Assembly (NCBI GenBank): GCA_000437675.1
Contig: FR901798.1
Coordinates: forward strand, 1 to 44,618
Origin: Prevotella sp. CAG:891
GTDB taxonomy: Bacteria > Bacteroidota > Bacteroidia > Bacteroidales > Bacteroidaceae
DNA: 44,618 bases
Direction: 5' to 3'
The translations under genes were made by a program, and so were the position numbers. Positions 26,141-34,240 of this stretch are shown piece after piece; position 1 is the first letter of the stretch, and each line of letters begins with the position of its first letter. A model generated the notes under the pieces. That model saw only the letters and a program-made list of their open reading frames with translations, ran no database searches and had not been told where the DNA came from.

Positions 26141-26192
26141 AAAAACAGAAGCAATGCAATCCGATGGGATAAAGCATTGCTTCTGTTTTTTT
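26141..26192 (+). terminator. Intrinsic terminator after the DUF4468 gene
   Basis: A perfect 17-bp stem, AAAAACAGAAGCAATGC (26141-26157) with GCATTGCTTCTGTTTTT (26174-26190), has a 16-nt loop and a T-run. Confidence 0.9.
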
Positions 26193-26399
26193 ATGCAACG
26201 TGTAGATTTATGGGCTCAGTAGTATTTTCGCCGAAAGCTATGTATGCCTGTATAGGTATATGTTTGAAACTTTACCCGCATCCTTGCTTAAAATGTTAAC
26301 AACTTGAGTGCTTAGAAAGTAAAATATATTTAAATATCAAAGCCCGGTTTGTCATCAATTTGCGGTCAGTTTTAGCTTGGAAGCAGGCATGGTAAAAAT

Positions 26400-26546
26400 C
26401 TGCTCCGCGATTGTCAAAATTAGTTCCGAGCTAGTCAAAACTAGTTCCGAGCTAGTTGAAATTAGTTCCGACCTAGTTTGAATTAGTTCCGACCTAGTTT
26501 GAATTAGTTCCGAGCTAGTTTGAAGAATCTCGGAACTGCTGAAAAC
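26400..26546. repeat. Seven 21-bp tandem repeats upstream of htpG
   Basis: Five near-identical units at 26421, 26442, 26463, 26484 and 26505, each starting TAGTTCCGAGCTAG or TAGTTCCGACCTAG and ending in a TTGAAT-type segment. Degenerate in-phase copies flank them at 26400-26420 and 26526-26546. Spacing is exactly 21 bp, two helical turns. The last unit carries CTCGGAACT, the inverse of AGTTCCGAG. There are no unique spacers, so this is not a CRISPR array. Confidence 0.9.
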
Positions 26547-26968
26547 TAGCGTTTTCAGAAATGCTACAATGTCGGTCTTCGGAATGCCTATGTCGTTCTG
26601 TCATCGGCAAATCAGTCGGATTTTGATTTTTTACTTTGTTAGGGTGTTCGTTAAAATTGCTACGAGTTCTACAGGCGAAGAGTTACGTTCAACTTTCGGC
26701 TTGTTGCTTAATCTGATAACATCTTGTTCAGTAAGTGTTGGTTCGTGAGTGTCATGTAACAAAATCCCGTTATTTCCCGGTTGGCACCTTGTAGTGACAA
26801 ATGACCAAATTGACAGAACCTACCTTGCGTCAAAAAATCCTCTCGCGTGCGCGCGATATAAATAGATGTGTATTTAGATAGAATTTAATGCAGATAGTCA
26901 GCGTACGATCCTACTTTGGCATAAATGTTGCATGTAGTAGGTTACTATTAACTAACAACATAAACACC
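26547..26968. other. Non-coding region between the repeats and htpG
   Basis: About 420 nt with no gene. The leader region near 26830-26860 holds alternating CGCGTGCGCGCG followed by ATATAAATAG. No clean TAnnTTTG promoter was found. Heat-shock control cannot be judged from this sequence. Confidence 0.45.
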
Positions 26969-29020
26969 ATGCAAAAAGGTAATATTGGCATAACTACAGA
27001 GAATATTTTCCCTGTCATCAAAAAATTCTTGTATAGCGATCACGAAATCTTTCTTCGTGAAATTGTGAGCAATGCTGTCGATGCAACTCAAAAACTGAAG
27101 ACCCTGTCGATGAAGGGCGATTTCAAAGGTGAGTTGGGCGATTTGACAGTGCGCGTGTCAATAGACAAAGATGCCAAGACGCTGACCATTAGCGACCGTG
27201 GTATCGGTATGACTGCCGAGGAAATTGATAAATATATCAATCAAATTGCGTTTTCTGGCGCAAATGATTTTCTTGAAAAATACAAGGAAGATGCTTCTGC
27301 CATCATCGGACATTTTGGCTTGGGATTTTATTCATCGTTCATGGTGTCTGATCGCGTAGATATTATTACGCGCAGTTATCGCGACGATGCCCATGGCGTA
27401 AAGTGGACCTGCGATGGCTCGCCCGCTTTCGAAATCGACGATTGCGAAAAGGCTGATCGTGGTACTGATATTGTACTTCACGTTTCAGATGATTGCGTAG
27501 AATTTCTTGAAAACCACAAAATTCAGGAACTGCTTAATAAATATTGCCGTTTCTTGCCCATTCCCGTTGCATTTGGCAAGAAAACCGAATGGAAAGACGG
27601 TAAGCAGGTTGAAACTGAGGAAGATAATGTGGTAAACGACACTACGCCCTTATGGACCAAAGCTCCGTCTACACTCAAAGACGAGGACTATCAGAAGTTC
27701 TATCGTCAACTTTATCCCATGTCTGACGAACCTTTGTTCTGGATTCATCTGAATGTAGACTATCCGTTTAACCTCACTGGTGTTCTGTATTTCCCGCGCA
27801 TCAAGAACAATATCGAAATTCATCGCAATAAGATTCAGCTCTATTGCAATCAGGTATTTGTTACTGATCAAGTCGAGAATATTGTGCCCGACTTCTTGAC
27901 ATTGCTTCATGGTGTGATTGACTCGCCAGACATCCCCTTGAATGTGAGTCGCAGCTATTTGCAGAGCGATGCAAACGTAAAGAAAATTTCGTCGTATATC
28001 ACGAAGAAAGTATCCGACCGTTTGCAGTCAATCTTCAAGACCGATCGTAAGGACTTTGAAGCAAAATGGGACGATCTTAAACTCTTCATTCACTACGGAA
28101 TGCTTTCAGAAACTGACTTCTATGACAAAGCAAAGAATTTTGCATTGTTCAAGGATATGGATGGCAAGTATTTTACTTACGAGGAGTATGCTAACTTAAT
28201 TAAGGATAGCCAGACCGATAAGGATGGAAACCTTATTTATCTGTATGCCACGAATCGCGACGAACAGTACGCTTACATTCAATCGGCTCAGAAAAAAGGC
28301 TATAGTGTAATTCTGTTAGACGGACAGTTAGATGCTCCCTTGGTGGGACTCTTGGAACAGAAATTCGAAAAGAGCCGTTTCACCCGCGTCGACAGCGATG
28401 TGGTAGATCGTTTGATTCAGAAAGAAGATCGTAAGCAAACGGAGTTGAGCGAGGAGGACAGCGCTGGCTTGAGTGGTGTGTTTAAGGCAAAGTTGCCTGC
28501 TATCGACAAGACCGAGTTCTACGTTGAAACGGCTTCGTTGGGCGAAAATGCTTCGCCTGTGCTGATTACGCAAAGCGAATATATGCGCCGAATGAAGGAT
28601 ATGAGCCGCTACCAGCAGGGTATGTCGTTCTATGGTGAAATGCCTGATATGTATAACTTGGTGCTCAATGCTGACCATCGCTTGATTAAGAATGTGCTCG
28701 ACAATATGCACACTGCACTTGGCGAGGAGCTGAAACCTGTCGAAAATGAACTCAAGGGATTGAAGGCCCGTCAGATGGCTATTGAGCAGAGCCAGAAGGA
28801 TAAAAAGGCTGACGAATTGACGGCTGAGGATAAAAAACAGCTTGAAGACTGCAATGCTGACATTGAAAAGCAGGAGAACGTACGCCGTGATCTCTGGAAG
28901 AAATACAGTTCAGAAAATCCCGTAGTTGCTCAGTTGGTTGACTTGGCCTTGTTGCAGAATGGTTTGTTGAAGGGCGAAGCCTTGAATAGCTTTATTAAGC
29001 GTTCGGTTGATTTGATTTAG
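26969..29020 (+). CDS. htpG: Molecular chaperone HtpG (Hsp90)
   Basis: 683 aa from ATG 26969 (MQKGNIGITTENIFPVIKKF); an earlier in-frame ATG at 26888 would add a non-conserved stretch. The N-terminal GHKL ATPase shows EIVSNAVDATQKL, DRGIGMT and GHFGLGFYSSFMV. The middle domain includes GVIDSPDIPLNVSRSYLQ, the conserved SP.(I/L)PLNVSRE(Y/M)LQ-type region, here with S in place of E. The C-terminal dimerisation part follows after a charged KDKKADELTAEDKK insert. Hsp90 binds and remodels client proteins with ATP in the cytoplasm. The gene stands alone, with the 21-bp repeats upstream and a wide-loop hairpin downstream. Confidence 0.96.
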   Translation: MQKGNIGITTENIFPVIKKFLYSDHEIFLREIVSNAVDATQKLKTLSMKGDFKGELGDLTVRVSIDKDAKTLTISDRGIGMTAEEIDKYINQIAFSGANDFLEKYKEDASAIIGHFGLGFYSSFMVSDRVDIITRSYRDDAHGVKWTCDGSPAFEIDDCEKADRGTDIVLHVSDDCVEFLENHKIQELLNKYCRFLPIPVAFGKKTEWKDGKQVETEEDNVVNDTTPLWTKAPSTLKDEDYQKFYRQLYPMSDEPLFWIHLNVDYPFNLTGVLYFPRIKNNIEIHRNKIQLYCNQVFVTDQVENIVPDFLTLLHGVIDSPDIPLNVSRSYLQSDANVKKISSYITKKVSDRLQSIFKTDRKDFEAKWDDLKLFIHYGMLSETDFYDKAKNFALFKDMDGKYFTYEEYANLIKDSQTDKDGNLIYLYATNRDEQYAYIQSAQKKGYSVILLDGQLDAPLVGLLEQKFEKSRFTRVDSDVVDRLIQKEDRKQTELSEEDSAGLSGVFKAKLPAIDKTEFYVETASLGENASPVLITQSEYMRRMKDMSRYQQGMSFYGEMPDMYNLVLNADHRLIKNVLDNMHTALGEELKPVENELKGLKARQMAIEQSQKDKKADELTAEDKKQLEDCNADIEKQENVRRDLWKKYSSENPVVAQLVDLALLQNGLLKGEALNSFIKRSVDLI

Positions 29021-29072
29021 TAAATAAAAACCGTAAAAAAAGTAGAGTGGAGGTTTCCTCTTCTCTTTTAGA

Positions 29073-29170
29073 ACAGGAACTTAAAAATGCTTTTGGTTCA
29101 ACATGAAGGGTGTAGTTCCCGAATCTTATTGAACAAAGTGTTTTTTAAGTTCCTGTTTTAGTTTTTCTAA
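29073..29170 (+). terminator. Wide-loop hairpin terminator after htpG
   Basis: Perfect 15-bp arms, ACAGGAACTTAAAAA (29073-29087) and TTTTTAAGTTCCTGT (29142-29156), enclose a 54-nt loop with an inner GTTCAA/TTGAAC stem, followed by TTTAGTTTTT. The DUF1460 gene starts 26 nt later. Confidence 0.75.
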
Positions 29171-29181
29171 AATGTGATGTG

Positions 29182-30108
29182 ATGAAATCAATAGTTTCTA
29201 AGCTCGTTTTTTCTGTACTATTCTCAGCTATGGCATTGCCTGTTGTAGGGCGTAACTTCGTGCCATTCACTTCTTTGGGTGGTGAAGTGAATAGAACCAG
29301 TGTATCGCCAGACAATGTGCTGCAGCATTGTGTGTATACTGCAAAAGATTCAGCAAAGGTGGTGCGGCTACTTCAGCAGAAAGTGTTGGGAAATGAAGTG
29401 CTTTTTTATGCCCGCCAATTTAAAGGTTTGCCCTATGTGGCATCAACACTCGAAGTGTCTGATCCTGAAAAATTGGTGGTTAATTTAAGAGGTTTGGACT
29501 GTACGACACTGGTTGAAACAGTGTTGGCTTTGAGCATGACAAAACGGCAGGGTAGTGACAGCTTTTCCGATTACTGCCGTAATTTGATGAAATTACGCTA
29601 TTGGAATGGTAAGATGGATGGTTATTTGTCGCGTTTGCACTATTTTACCTGGTGGATGCATAATAACATAGACAAAGGTATCATCAAGGAAGTGTCTGAT
29701 AGCAAATATTGTACGTCACCTTTACGAGTGAATAATTACTATATGTCGAAGCATTCCGAAAAATATAAATTTCTTAAAGGAAATGCTCGTCGAATTGCGC
29801 GAATTGCGCAGCTTGAAAAACAGTATAACGGGAATGACGGTACTTATCTTCCTGAGGCAAAAACGGGGTATTCGCGCAAGTACTTAGGATTCATTCATGA
29901 TGGTGATTTGGTGGCTATTGTTACCCGAAAAGCCGGTCTGGATTACTCACACTTAGGATTCGCGGTGTGGGGAAAGGATGGTAAGCTGCACTTGCTGAAT
30001 GCTTCGTCGTTGCATCATAAGGTGGTTGAAGAACCCAAAACGCTGCAGCAATATTTATATAATCAAAAATCAGCTGTTGGTATAAGGGTGTTCAGACTGC
30101 TTCACTAA
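29182..30108 (+). CDS. DUF1460 N-acetylmuramoyl-L-alanine amidase-like protein
   Basis: 308 aa from ATG 29182. The signal peptide ends near residue 24 (PVVGRN), so it is exported. The papain-like fold of DUF1460 is recognised from GLDCTTLVET with the likely nucleophile Cys107, the RLHYFTWWMHNN stretch, and LDYSHLGFAVW with the catalytic His. Structurally known relatives act on peptidoglycan-type substrates. The product may trim or recycle wall fragments in the periplasm; the exact bond is not known from sequence. It lies close behind the htpG terminator and is ended by a strong hairpin at 30235-30290. Confidence 0.85.
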   Translation: MKSIVSKLVFSVLFSAMALPVVGRNFVPFTSLGGEVNRTSVSPDNVLQHCVYTAKDSAKVVRLLQQKVLGNEVLFYARQFKGLPYVASTLEVSDPEKLVVNLRGLDCTTLVETVLALSMTKRQGSDSFSDYCRNLMKLRYWNGKMDGYLSRLHYFTWWMHNNIDKGIIKEVSDSKYCTSPLRVNNYYMSKHSEKYKFLKGNARRIARIAQLEKQYNGNDGTYLPEAKTGYSRKYLGFIHDGDLVAIVTRKAGLDYSHLGFAVWGKDGKLHLLNASSLHHKVVEEPKTLQQYLYNQKSAVGIRVFRLLH

Positions 30109-30234
30109 TAAGTTGCATACTGTTTTGTATTTGCTTTGCCCATTAGGTTGCACCTTGGCAGCACGCTTGTTAAGTGAATTTATCGCGCTGCTTCGGTTAG
30201 CATTGATTTTCTATCGAATGATTTCTACATATAT

Positions 30235-30290
30235 AAAAAGCCTCCCTCGAACATTCGTTCTGATGAACGGATTATCGGGGGAGGCCTTTT
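30235..30290. terminator. Bidirectional terminator between DUF1460 and the MBL gene
   Basis: GCCTCCC (30240-30246) pairs with GGGAGGC (30279-30285) with A/T runs on both outer sides and an inner TTCGTTC/GAACG stem. Genes converge here, so it can serve both. Confidence 0.8.
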
Positions 30291-30320
30291 GCTGATTGTT
30301 AGTCAAGAATTACATGAGTA

Positions 30321-31130
30321 TTAAAGTTCGGTCATGAGCGAAGGTGTTCGGCGGGCAAGCACTTCTACTTTAATACCATCGTTTGTGTTTACGTTTAATC
30401 CAATTTCAGTTAATGCAGCAGTTGACGCTTCAAGAGCTATGCGTGGAATATTGTTCTCGGCACTTAAATGGCAGAGCCATATATGCTTTGTGAGTTGAGC
30501 GTTGATGTGTTGAGCCAGGAATTGTGCCGTTTGCCTGTTGCTGACGTGTCCGTATCCGCTGCTGATGCGCTTTTGAAGTCTGAGTGGATAGCGTCCGCAA
30601 GCTAGCATTCGTTCGTCGTAGTTCGATTCAATTATCAGATGTGTAGCTTGCTTTATAATGTCGGGCATTTCATCTGTGAAATGGCCAATGTCTGTCATTA
30701 ACACCAAACATTTGTTATCGGCCTTTATGATGTAGCCATTATTTTCAGCACTGTCGTGAGGTACTGCAAATGAAGTTATTTGAAAAGGTCCGAGCGCAAA
30801 TGTTTCGCCATGATTGATGATATGTTGTAAATCGGTAGGAACCTTCTTCGAAACAAAATGGTTAAGTTGTATGGAGTGGTGTACTTTCTCAGATGTGTAC
30901 ACAGGAACGCGAAAAGCTTGTGAGAGTACACCCACGGCTTTTACATGGTCGGTATGGTCGTGAGTAACGAGCATGGCGTTAATTTCAGCCAGCTTGATGC
31001 CATAGTCGGAGCAATGTTTCTTGAAGGCACGAATGCCTATGCCAAGGTCGATGATTATGCCGTATCCGTCGCAGTTCAGATAATAGCAGTTTCCGCTGCT
31101 TCCGGATGATAATGAGATGAATTTGAGCAT
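30321..31130 (-). CDS. MBL-fold hydrolase, WalJ/YycJ-like
   Basis: 269 aa. The metal site THDHTDH lies at residues 56-62, and the N-terminus MLKFISLSSGSSGNCYYL is typical of the YycJ/WalJ (VicX) group. Further ligand regions are FAVPHDSAENNGY and MTDIGHF, and the late IWLCHLSAENN holds another conserved His. Relatives in Firmicutes are 5'-exonucleases tied to cell-wall regulation and mismatch repair; here the family role is inferred. No signal peptide, so cytoplasmic. It lies 157 nt downstream of tamL on the same strand. Confidence 0.85.
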   Translation of the reverse strand: MLKFISLSSGSSGNCYYLNCDGYGIIIDLGIGIRAFKKHCSDYGIKLAEINAMLVTHDHTDHVKAVGVLSQAFRVPVYTSEKVHHSIQLNHFVSKKVPTDLQHIINHGETFALGPFQITSFAVPHDSAENNGYIIKADNKCLVLMTDIGHFTDEMPDIIKQATHLIIESNYDERMLACGRYPLRLQKRISSGYGHVSNRQTAQFLAQHINAQLTKHIWLCHLSAENNIPRIALEASTAALTEIGLNVNTNDGIKVEVLARRTPSLMTEL

Positions 31131-31287
31131 ATTGACAAATGTGTGTTTTGCGATGCACCCATCATTTTAGTCGTACTGCCTGATAAAAGAATGACTTTGC
31201 ATTTAATCAGACCGTATGGTGCATGCAATAGAAATAAGCTGTTTTAGAGGGTATGTACCCTTTTGTTTGAGTTAAATAATTAGTGGG

Positions 31288-33654
31288 TTAAAACGGCAGG
31301 CCAACAGCGAAATGCAGGGTGAAATCGCGGTCGAAGTCAGGTTTTGAAATAGGGTAGTGTAATCTGCCGGATGGTACTGCAGGATTGATGGCTTTCATAC
31401 CTCCGTCCAAACGGAGAATGAAATAGTCAAAATTCAATCGAACCCCTATGCCATAGGAAACGGCAATCTGCTTGTAGAATTCGTTGAACTTGAACAAAGC
31501 TCCTTCCATGTCGGGATAGGAACGTGTGTTCCATATATTTCCGGCATCAATAAAGAAAGCACCATGGAGTTTCCAGAAAAGAAATGTTCTCCATTCCATA
31601 CTTAAATCTAACTTCAGATTACCCGTTTGATTCACAAAGTTGATTTTACCATCTTTCCCTTTGTATGAACCCGGTCCTAAACCACGTACACTCCATCCTC
31701 GCACGCTATTGGCACCCCCCGAAAAATAGCGTTTTTCGTAGGGAAGTATGGTTGAGTTTCCATAAGGAATACCAATGCCTAAGGCTATGTGAAAAGCCAG
31801 TGAATTCTTTTCGCTGAGTACAACGCTTTTGGCGAAGTCGAAATCGAATTTGGCATATTGGGAATATTCAATGCCGAAAAGTTTATACGAGCCTTTGGCA
31901 CTTTTGTGTTGCTTTGCCATTTTTGAAATGCCGTAGAGCAGATTTCCGGCAAATTCAACATTCATTTTGATCTGAAACCCGTTGGTTTGATAGAGTCCGG
32001 TTGGCAGGTTGGCCGCATCACGCAGTGAATTGTAGGTAAAACTGTATCCGGTTCGCATGATAAACAAGTTTTCATAGCTGTACCGAAGAACAGAGTAGTA
32101 TGGATCGTCACCTTCAAGGTAATCTTTGCGGAAGGTATCGGAAATCCAAGGCATGTAGATGTAGTTCAACGAAATCAAGTCGTAACGATGTAGCCAGTTG
32201 GGCTTAGTTGCATTTTTCCAACGATAGGCCCATGTGCCGGTAAGTACGCGGCGATGAAATTCAGGCCTGTCTTGCATATCGTATAGAATCTGCGCTTCAG
32301 AAGAAGCTTTGAGTATGCGCTTTTTGTCAATGCTGATGAGCGGCATAAGCAGATTCGGAAATCGCAAATTAGCTTCGGCGCTAAACTCCAGAAAATTCTG
32401 GTTGGAATATCCTTCAAGTTCAGATATAGCCTCGTAAGCTCCACGTAACTTGAATGATAGCTGCTCAGAACCTTTGAACAAGTTGCGATTGCTGTAGGTA
32501 AGTGATACTGCAGCACCCAAGTCACCCGAGGTGTTGGTTCCTTCTACTTCAAGTCCGATACTGTGCGGTTTCTTACGATGTAAGCGGATGTCGCAGTCGA
32601 GTTTGTCGGGAAATTGAGGCACGGGGTTAATCTTAAGTGCAGTGTAACTGATAGCTGGCAATGCATTCAAATTTCCGTAGGTGGCTTGTACGTCTTGTTC
32701 ATTGTATAAGCTATTTGCCCTAAATCCCATGTGAGTCAGGTAGGTGCGTTTGTTTAACCAGGGTTTACCAGTGTAAACAAATTGCAGAGAACGATAGGAA
32801 ATGGTGTCACCATGCGATGTCTTTTCCTGAGGGTCGTTTTCAAACAGTGTGATATTGCGGAAGCGCTGCTGTTTGTAAGCACGGAGAGAGTCAACACCAG
32901 CAGGCATCTGAAACCTCAGGGTAACGCCTACAGCTTTCGATCCGGCTATGGTGTCGATGTCGTAACTAATGTATTCTTTATTCAAAAAGTAGTAACCACG
33001 ATTGCGGAGTGAGTTGATGACTCTGTCGCGTTCTGCTGAAAGCGTATTCAGGTTGAGAGCCATACCTTGTCGTAGAAAGGTTGATGCTGAATCTGCTAGA
33101 AATGAATGAAATATTGTATCATTATCAAAGCTAAACTTTAAATGCTGAATATAAAACCGAACACCAGGATGCATTTTGTAAGTGACCTGTGTTTTGTGTC
33201 TTTTGCGGGTGATGGTAGTGTCGGTATATGCGTGTAGGAAACCTTCGCTGCGCATACCTTGTGTCAGGTTTTGGAGGCTTTGTTTTGTGAGTTCTTCGTC
33301 ATAAATTACTGGTGCTTCGCCAATTTTTTTCAGAACTTTGGAAAAACCTTTGTTACCTTTAATTGAGTCTGCTTTTGACATGCAATATATACCCAGTGGT
33401 ACTTTGACGAGTGTGAACCACTTAGCATTAGGTTCCTGACGAATAAAACCTCTATAATTGCTTGGCTTAATGTATTTGCTGTCGGTTTTAATGTCAACCT
33501 CAGATAAGACGGACTGTCCTTCGAGCAAAAACTTTTCGCTGCTGCAAGCATTTAATACGCTTAGGGATAGTATTGACACGAATAAGCGCACATAATTAAC
33601 TATGCGCGCGGTATTGAATAATAGATAGTGTTTTTTTTGCTTATTATGGTACAT
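31288..33654 (-). CDS. tamL: TamL-type Omp85 outer-membrane lipoprotein
   Basis: 788 aa. The N-terminal signal ends in VLNAC with Cys37 as the lipid site, a trait of the Bacteroidetes TamL branch of the Omp85 family (BamA/TamA relatives). POTRA-like segments occupy about residues 45-330 (an early VDIKTDSKYIKPSNYRGFIRQ and a mid VTLRFQMPAGVDS). The beta-barrel starts near residue 355 and carries SGGANSVRGWSVRGLGPGSY, the conserved L6 VRGW region. The final residue is Phe (FAVGLPF), as needed for BAM recognition. It should work with TamB in envelope assembly; no tamB lies in the window. Its ATG stands 7 nt after a -7 promoter box. Confidence 0.9.
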   Translation of the reverse strand: MYHNKQKKHYLLFNTARIVNYVRLFVSILSLSVLNACSSEKFLLEGQSVLSEVDIKTDSKYIKPSNYRGFIRQEPNAKWFTLVKVPLGIYCMSKADSIKGNKGFSKVLKKIGEAPVIYDEELTKQSLQNLTQGMRSEGFLHAYTDTTITRKRHKTQVTYKMHPGVRFYIQHLKFSFDNDTIFHSFLADSASTFLRQGMALNLNTLSAERDRVINSLRNRGYYFLNKEYISYDIDTIAGSKAVGVTLRFQMPAGVDSLRAYKQQRFRNITLFENDPQEKTSHGDTISYRSLQFVYTGKPWLNKRTYLTHMGFRANSLYNEQDVQATYGNLNALPAISYTALKINPVPQFPDKLDCDIRLHRKKPHSIGLEVEGTNTSGDLGAAVSLTYSNRNLFKGSEQLSFKLRGAYEAISELEGYSNQNFLEFSAEANLRFPNLLMPLISIDKKRILKASSEAQILYDMQDRPEFHRRVLTGTWAYRWKNATKPNWLHRYDLISLNYIYMPWISDTFRKDYLEGDDPYYSVLRYSYENLFIMRTGYSFTYNSLRDAANLPTGLYQTNGFQIKMNVEFAGNLLYGISKMAKQHKSAKGSYKLFGIEYSQYAKFDFDFAKSVVLSEKNSLAFHIALGIGIPYGNSTILPYEKRYFSGGANSVRGWSVRGLGPGSYKGKDGKINFVNQTGNLKLDLSMEWRTFLFWKLHGAFFIDAGNIWNTRSYPDMEGALFKFNEFYKQIAVSYGIGVRLNFDYFILRLDGGMKAINPAVPSGRLHYPISKPDFDRDFTLHFAVGLPF

Positions 33655-33661
33655 ACGAGTG

Positions 33662-33692
33662 CAAAGTTAGTGTAAACCTTATGCCAAACAAA
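33662..33692 (-). promoter_or_regulatory. Promoter of tamL, almost leaderless
   Basis: On the minus strand TTTG (complement of 33689-33692), 19-nt spacer, TAACTTTG (complement of 33662-33669): a full consensus match. The box ends 7 nt before the ATG. Confidence 0.65.
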
Positions 33693-34140
33693 AGGAAAAT
33701 GGTATTTTCTTCTAATGAATATCGGCATTTTTTATGACTGCCCATCTTAGGTTATTATGTAGTTTATCTGCAGTCTTTGTTGATATTTATTGCGGTTCAT
33801 AGAGGAATGTTTGGGTTGTAAGCATTGAATTTATAATGTATATGCGGATTTATAATATTGAAAATCAATGATAATATGATTAATTGTTGATGTTTTGCTC
33901 TAGTTAAGGTTGCGGATGTTGAGTGTGTGAGTGCAATATTGTTGGAGCGTGATAAAAAATATACATAAATAGTTTGGTTTGTCGAAATATTACTATATTT
34001 GCAGTAGCGATTATGCACTTAGTTTCAGTGGTTTGCAGAAAACACCTGTACTTTCTGAAGACCATACAAGGGCGTTTCGCATTTCATTAAGTGGATGATA
34101 TGATGTTTTTATCTACCAGTGAATAACTTTTTAAAAATAA
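33693..34140. other. Non-coding gap between tamL and the tRNA-Gly gene
   Basis: About 450 nt, AT-rich. It holds the plus-strand promoter for the tRNA at 33973-34001. No gene was recognised; short frames here look like chance. Confidence 0.5.
33973..34001 (+). promoter_or_regulatory. Promoter upstream of tRNA-Gly and nhaD
   Basis: TTTG (33973-33976), 17-nt spacer, TATATTTG (33994-34001). The start would be about 135 nt ahead of the tRNA. Confidence 0.5.
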
Positions 34141-34213
34141 GCGGCAGTAGCTCAGTTGGTAGAGCATTGGCTTCCCAAGCCAAGGGTCGCGGGTTCGAAC
34201 CCCGTTTGCCGCT
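34141..34213 (+). tRNA. tRNA-Gly (anticodon CCC)
   Basis: 73 nt. The acceptor stem GCGGCAG pairs with TTGCCGC (one G-U), followed by discriminator T as is usual for bacterial tRNA-Gly. The D-arm has AGCTCAGTTGGTAGAGC. The anticodon stem-loop TTGGC-TTCCCAA-GCCAA gives CCC at positions 34-36. The T-arm has GGGTTCGAACCCC, and CCA is not encoded. It reads GGG codons. Confidence 0.95.
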
Positions 34214-34240
34214 CAGAAATGTATAATTGATTGTAATGCC

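Noticed and set aside
26400..26546. CRISPR array
   Set aside because: Units of 21 bp follow each other directly with no unique spacers, and no cas gene is in the window.
29021..29181. Riboswitch upstream of the DUF1460 gene
   Set aside because: The structure is better explained as the htpG terminator; no known aptamer core was seen.
30113..30295. 60-codon plus-strand frame after the DUF1460 gene
   Set aside because: It runs through the terminator hairpin at 30235-30290 and has no support.
34030..34140. Second RNA gene next to the tRNA
   Set aside because: No further cloverleaf or conserved fold was found ahead of tRNA-Gly.
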